Source: Sitta carolinensis (taxonomy: Eukaryota; Chordata; Aves; Passeriformes; Sittidae). From it: 64,000 nucleotides of DNA. The DNA lies in the NCBI GenBank assembly GCA_032173965.1, contig CM063289.1, positions 27,739,690 through 27,803,689 on the forward strand, read 5' to 3'. The notes under the pieces are model-generated. The model did no database searches and was not told the origin of the DNA. It was given only the letters and a program-made list of their open reading frames with translations. This document shows positions 59,674-64,000 of this stretch, in pieces (the first letter of the stretch is position 1; each line of letters begins with the position of its first letter). Both the position numbers and the translations under genes were made by a program.

Positions 59674-62600
59674 TTACATTCAGTTCAGTTTGATTTGGGC
59701 TGAATCATTTTACCCTCTGGCACCTCAGTGCCATCCATGAAATTAATTGGTTGGTCTTGATGCTTGTGGCTGCAGGTAGGTGTTCCTCTGGCAAAGCAAG
59801 CCCTGAAATGGAGTTTGTGTGTTGGGGACAGCTGTTGGCAGTAAATGATCAGCTGAATGCAGCTACTGTGAAGCCTGTGGGGCACTCTGGTTAAAGAGTG
59901 CACATCTGTGGCTCACTTAGGAGCAGCAATGGATTTTTCTGCCTGTGTGGATCATGTGTGGTGGTAGAGTCCAGTGTTAAATGCAAAACCAAACAAATAA
60001 GTGATTTTTTATAAAGCTCGCTTCTGTGCATACAGCCACTTTTGAATGTGGTCATGTGAATTAAGAACATCAACTGTAAATGAAGGTGAAACAAAGAATC
60101 CTTTGACAAATATTTTGAAACTAGCTGAAAGATGGTTCTGACAAAGTTTTCCTGAAGCCAGTGGGGTAAATTTGAATATAACCTTCATTAGAAGGGAAAG
60201 TAATTCCTGATTACTGGTTCTTTTAAAATAACCAATTAAATTATCTCCTTTTGCTGATATTTCCTTATATCTCATTATTTACAATTTTCTTACAAAACAT
60301 TATTACAATATTATTTTACTTCTGTAGTTGCAGGTACATTTTTGTGCAGTTTACTAAGCAGGTTCTGCAATTTTGGTGACTTTAGCTATAACATTTGGAT
60401 GTTCACTGCCTGACTGAGTGCATAGGTAGTTCTGGGTGGTAGGTGCCTGCATGTGAGCTGAAAATGTGAATACATAACTTCTTCACTTGGGAATTATTTT
60501 GCTGCAGGAGTTTGTCAGTACAACCCAACTGTACAGATATTGATGCTGTGGCAAACCAGTCCTAGAGCAGTGAGAGCACAGCTCAAACACAGCAATGCAA
60601 GAACTGCAGGGAAATATTGTCCAGCTCCAGAATTAGCCTGTTAGCATTTCTTTTTCCTAGAGATAGCAGAAGAAAAAAAATGTTGTTTACTAATTTCTGG
60701 CTGAAAATGTTATTGTAGCTTGTGCCAAAATCAAAGGATGCATGTTATGTTTTCCTCATACTAATGACATTACGAACCAGCTATTTCTAAAAAATACTAG
60801 TCCCATTAAATCAGAGATGCTGGGCTTTATTGTTTATTATAAGTGGGTGGGGGATGTTGGACTGGGGGTAGGTATTTGTGGTAACTGCCTCCAAATGAGG
60901 TACAGTCTTCTATATTCTGTTTTCACAACTCTGCTCTTAATTTCATGTTGAAGAGCAAAGAAGAGCCTCCCTTTAGGGAAAAAAACCCCAAACCATGGAG
61001 TGACTATGGAGTTTAGCATATCATTCCTCTGCCATTAATAACTAAAATCAACAGTCAGTGAGTAGGGGTTTTTTTCCTGGCCGTCAATGATCTTCCTGTA
61101 TGTTACAGTTCACACCCTCAGTTAGAGCTGCTGTTGGATCCATCATCCTCCTTCCTTCTGTACACCCGTGTTTGGAGCTACCAGTGGGATCATTTGCAGA
61201 AACAATTAAAACCTCTCTTTCCCTGGCAGTGGGGGGAAGGAGAGTGGATGTAGTGGCACTAGCTTGGCAGCAGCTCCTTTGCTGGTGCATGTCTTCTTCA
61301 CTGCTTGCTGCCCTTGCAGCTGGCTTTTTGTCTTGTTGAATGTGACTGAATATTTTTCCATTAAAATGAATAATAAATTCTGTGTTAAATGAGAATGACT
61401 CCAGGCTGTTGAGTTTGGAACCAAACTCTTGTTTAGAATTGTTTATAAGTGTTTCAACACTCTGTGTTATCACAACCCATACACAGTGCAGACACACATG
61501 CATAAGTTGTACTTCAGACTGAGTCTGGCTTTTAGCTGCAGTTGCTCATCAGGCAAAAGTGTCCTTTAGAAACAGCACTCACAGCTGGGAGATTTGAAGC
61601 ACCTGCATCTCTGAGTGTGTCCTGCTTGGGCTGTCCCCTCTGTGCCTCCTCTGCTCTGCAGTGGGACAAGGCTCCCCAGCAGGCACACACTGTCCTCCCT
61701 GCCTTGTTCCAGCTTCTCCAGCTCTGATTCCCTGTGCCTGCTCTGTGCCTCTGCAGCCCTTTCTGGCCTGGGCTCTGCTGCTTGCCTGCCTGTGCTGCCA
61801 TGCCCGGGATGCCTCAGGGATTTAAGGATGCCTGCATCAGTGTCTGGGTGGTGCAGGCAGTTTTCCCCCCTTCAGCAGCAGCCTTACTCCAAGAGTTTAC
61901 TTCCCAAGCCCCTTCTTTACCCCTGCCCTAGTTCCTGGCTCTGATAATTCAGTCAGTTAATTTTTTACCAGTTAGAGTGCAAGTTGTGTCAGAATTGGTC
62001 AGTTTGTAGCCATGGCTCTGGCAAAGATGGAATTTCTGCTCATGGCCTATCTTGGGTGTCTGGGAATAGCTCCAGCACATGGCTTGGCATCCAGTGTGAA
62101 GTGTGGGAGATCCAAGTTTTAAATCCTTGTTTTGAGTTGGAGCAGGGCATGGGATACCAGTTTTTAGATCCCTGTGAGTGTGTGCATTAAGTATTCCATT
62201 GTTCCCTTTCTTCCTTTCACATAATGTGCATTTGTTTTCTGTAATTTAGAAGAAGACACCTCATGTATGTATTTTTGGCCCAAATAAGAAATCCCTCATT
62301 TTCCCTTCTTAACTAAGAAGAGTAAAATACATTGCACTTCATAATTCTTAAACTCTTTGACCCCAAGTATTTGGCATTACCTATAGCAATCTCAAAACAT
62401 TATTCTGTGCAGGTGTAGCTGTTAGTACAACCCAAAGCAATCAGAGAGAGAGAGATGAAGAAAGGGCACCCAATAAATACCTCTGGAAGGCAGAAAGATT
62501 GTGAGTTCCTTTACAAGTGAGTGTGGAGGGTGAGTTGCAGGATGTGAATACAGCTTTGGGAACGCTCCTGGATCTTTTCCACAATCCTTTTAATGTGGTC

Positions 62601-63401
62601 ACAGACTCCTGACGGGGTGAAAATAAATTTGAATTAACTTCAGTGAGTGTTGAAAAGATGGAGACTTTAAATTTGTTTGGAAAAAGCATCAGGGTGTGCT
62701 ATGATTTTTTTTTTTTTTGTCTGTACTAATTAGTGATGACACAGCATCAAGATGGCAAAAAATGAATCATTTGGATGTTCATGAAACAAAGTATTTTGAG
62801 TGTCACCAACTTGTGGCTTTTGGGAATTCTTGAAGTAATACAATAAGGATCCAACGAGTATATTTGATGAAACAGATTTATTTCAAGAGGACAATCCAGT
62901 TTCTTTTCTGATTAAAGTAACAGCCAGACTACTCCTGTTGCTTCTTGAAGGCTCTCAGGTGTCTTAATAAAACATAATGGCTTTTAGTATCAAAATAATC
63001 AGGCTGAATGAACTTTGGGCTAAACTAGGGAGCACCCTGGCATTCATACAGGAAGTTAAATTTGATGTGAGCAGCAACCACATATGTCTGGGAGATGAGC
63101 TGAACCTGAGTGGTCAGGAACAGACATCCAAAGGTTCTCAAACATAACTTTTTATGTTAAAGAGTTGTAATCAGGGCATTTCTTTTTGAACTCAATAGAA
63201 ACCCAGTAAGTTTTAGAACCTTTTCAAGGTTTAAGACAGATTCTTGGCATGACAAACAAAAACAACAAAACAAACAAAATTTTGCTTTTTTTGTACTTAG
63301 CCAGTTGCACTGTAATTTCTTGAATTCGTAGATTTTATTTCAGCAAATTACTGGACTTGTAAGATTTTGGGTTGATACCACAGAGTATCTAAATTATGTT
63401 A

Positions 63402-63507
63402 TAGAATCATAGAATCACAGGATGGTTTGGGTTGGAAGGGACCTTGAAGCCCAGCTCATTCCAACCCCCTGCCACAGGCAGGGACACCTTCCACTATCCC
63501 AGGCTGA
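63402..63507 (-). repeat. CR1 LINE 3' end fragment, reverse orientation
   Basis: It begins with the tail repeats 'atagaatcatagaatcacag' and continues 'gatggtttgggttggaaggg', 'accttgaagcccagctcatt' and 'gacaccttccactatcccag'. The intact terminal repeats make it one of the youngest copies here. It ends about 440 bp before FGGY coding exon 4. Confidence 0.96.
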
Positions 63508-63944
63508 GCGCTCACAGAGCTCTTTGTTTTCTTCCTATGCTTATAATTAACATATATTAAATATTAAATCTTAAATTTTAAACATTTTTAAATCTTAAAT
63601 GGCTTATTTTAGAAAATAGAACATTTTTCTGGCAAATGTTTTTTGATGAAGTTGTTGACTTTGAAACTGCTCTGACATCAAGCAGCTGCTGGGGAACAGA
63701 GAGACCCCAGATTATTGATCTGAAACTTGTGCTTCCATGAACTCTTCATGGGGAACTCTGCTTATGATCAGTCTGTGCTGGGGAAAAGGCTCAGCTCTCC
63801 AGGCAGTAAATCAGAGAGAAGAGCTGACTGGATGATCAGAACAATGAGTTTGAAAAAGAGTTGTCATTTTTACCTAAATATCAGGATAAAGACATGACCA
63901 TGCCTGACCTCTAATATCTGACTTTCTAAACATATTTCTATTAG

Positions 63945-64000
63945 AACTTGCCAGAATCATGGGAGAAGGTTGGCTACTTCTTTGATCTTCCGGATTTCTT
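63945..64000 (+). CDS. FGGY: FGGY coding exon 4, 5' part (residues 156-173 and on)
   Basis: The exon starts after acceptor 'catatttctattag' and continues past the window end. The visible 56 nt encode NLPESWEKVGYFFDLPDF plus two bases. This joins exon 3 as ...LLWIKE-NLPESW..., matching the family pattern in which 'K.NLP..W' is followed by an aromatic-rich 'hFFDLPDF' segment leading to the conserved 'L.W..TG' helix. The remaining roughly two thirds of the kinase, including the C-domain with the ATP site and catalytic Asp, lie beyond this window. Confidence 0.94.

Larger units (their letters stand above)
55523..63944 (+). other. FGGY: FGGY intron between coding exons 3 and 4
   Basis: 8.4 kb, phase 0, GT-AG with acceptor 'catatttctattag'. 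It contains two CR1 fragments (58985-59265 and 63402-63507), an A/T-rich simple stretch at 58455-58505, a T run near 62706-62719, a (CAAA)n-like run near 63251-63280 and a very AT-rich tract at 63,540-63,600. A coding-like minus-strand frame lies at 59386-59673 and is listed separately. Confidence 0.85.

Noticed and set aside
1..64000. Endogenous retrovirus, DNA transposon, snRNA, rRNA or canonical tRNA genes
   Set aside because: Looked for on both strands by characteristic motifs; none could be supported beyond the tRNA-derived SINE heads.

Overview
This window looks like bird nuclear DNA. It contains several truncated CR1 LINE copies with typical avian 3' ends, two degraded MIR-like SINEs, general CpG depletion broken by a few CpG-rich islands, and one gene split into short exons by GT-AG introns. 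No prokaryotic operon structure, CRISPR array or intact mobile element was seen. The only confidently recognised gene is the 5' part of FGGY (FGGY carbohydrate kinase domain-containing protein, reported as a D-ribulokinase) on the + strand. The CR1 type would suit a passerine or other neoavian bird, but the species cannot be fixed from this window.

Layout. From 1 to about 40,850 there is no protein-coding gene I can support. The segment holds CR1 fragments (2472-2719, 3728-3837, 4976-5218, 10826-10996, 40451-40498), two MIR-like SINEs (17275-17395 and 40049-40160), microsatellites, homopolymer tracts and several candidate regulatory islands. The strongest island is at 15,780-16,230: a small CpG island followed by three CCAAT boxes and a perfect kappaB-type site. 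A second CpG-rich patch lies at 17,940-18,250, and an inverted pair of AP-1 sites at 20,418-20,434. In human, the neighbouring coding gene upstream of FGGY is JUN, across a long intergenic gap. If the order is the same here, this flank would be JUN-FGGY intergenic DNA. That is inference, because JUN is not in the window.

At about 40,860-41,640 there is a strong CpG island containing a GC-rich minisatellite, an ETS-type site and a good splice donor (41,289). It is the likely FGGY promoter and untranslated first exon. A roughly 10 kb 5' intron leads to the first coding exon (51,442-51,656, ATG at 51,456). Coding exon 2 is 53,482-53,593, exon 3 is 55,371-55,522, and exon 4 starts at 63,945 and is cut by the window end. 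The exons join in frame (201 + 112 + 152 + 56 coding nt) and encode the first 173 residues, about a third of the kinase. Phase and splice sites agree at each junction.

The introns contain two or three CR1 fragments, simple repeats, and an unexplained coding-like minus-strand open frame (59,386-59,673) that ends exactly at a consensus splice donor. I saw no clearly new biological system. The best second-look items are that antisense frame, the CCAAT/kappaB island, the AP-1 enrichment, the three-arm alternating inverted repeat at 22,501-22,543, and the promoter minisatellite.
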